A DNA stretch of 39,520 bases from Acidobacteriota bacterium (GTDB lineage Bacteria; Acidobacteriota; Terriglobia; Acidiferrales; UBA7541), in the NCBI GenBank assembly GCA_003165465.1, contig PLUM01000050.1:1-39520 (forward strand). The letters run 5' to 3'. The notes beneath the pieces were generated by a model. That model was not told where the DNA came from, made no database searches, and worked only from the letters and a program-made list of their open reading frames with translations. Within the stretch, counting starts at the first letter, position 1, and every line of letters starts with the position of its first letter. Position numbers and translations under genes: made by a program. Of this stretch, positions 39,441-39,520 are shown in pieces.

Positions 39441-39520
39441 CCATCCTCTCTACTAGACGAAGTAACGGAGGCTTTCTTTTCTAGAGGCGCAGGAGCAGAC
39501 TTGTGAGAGGAGGAAAGCAG

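Overview
The window looks like chromosomal DNA from a GC-rich soil Acidobacterium (Terriglobia/Koribacter-like). The evidence is a VWFA protein of the acidobacterial-type family, a 1151-residue Oar-like outer-membrane protein with an N-terminal carboxypeptidase-regulatory domain, many exported enzymes with Sec, Tat or lipoprotein signals, and dispersed GGCTNNAGCC hairpins. The genus is inference. Several genes carry a TTGNNN / 16-18 bp / TANNNT promoter and a GGAGG-type ribosome site, and these were used to choose starts.

Layout. 1-2460 (minus): the 5' end of mreB, a membrane-anchored FecR-domain protein and a DoxX membrane protein. 2458-5774: an exported haloacetate (fluoroacetate-type) dehalogenase, a secreted beta-propeller gene plus a CxxCH cytochrome gene, then a second, truncated copy of the dehalogenase 5' end with its promoter. 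The two copies form a 360-bp direct repeat around the propeller/cytochrome pair. 5881-9934: a hypothetical membrane protein, a secreted unknown, an SDR oxidoreductase and two small unknowns. 10026-12340 (minus): gamma-glutamylcyclotransferase-like gene and a FadE-type acyl-CoA dehydrogenase. 12528-16983: secreted alpha/beta-hydrolase-domain protein, VWFA protein and M20 peptidase. 17036-18478: pyruvate kinase. 18767-19807: two tandem secreted DUF4440 proteins. 19963-24942: isocitrate lyase/PEP mutase-family enzyme, OPT peptide transporter and Tat-exported amidase. 25001-28091 (minus): secreted BNR/IPT protein and Tat-exported metallo-beta-lactamase-fold enzyme. 28276-30528: glycine-zipper lipoprotein and DEAD-box RNA helicase with a long leader and a clear terminator. 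31087-34542: the Oar-like outer-membrane protein. 34672-38003: YfcE phosphodiesterase, a carboxypeptidase-regulatory/cytochrome/Vgb-propeller fusion, and a rhomboid protease. 38105-39016: SpoIIE-type phosphatase. 39081-39139: a 3' fragment of tRNA-Pro, best read as an attachment-site scar with an integrated element beginning to its right.

How the genes fit together. Most of the window is housekeeping plus cell-envelope and periplasmic catabolism: M20 peptidase, amidase and OPT transporter suit scavenging of peptides and amides, and FadE and pyruvate kinase feed central metabolism. A propeller plus CxxCH haem module occurs twice, once as two genes (3679-5348) and once fused (35492-37132). No CRISPR array, transposase, integrase, intact tRNA or rRNA is visible. 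The items most worth following are the dehalogenase duplication, the tRNA-Pro scar, the fused propeller-cytochrome protein and the palindromic repeats.
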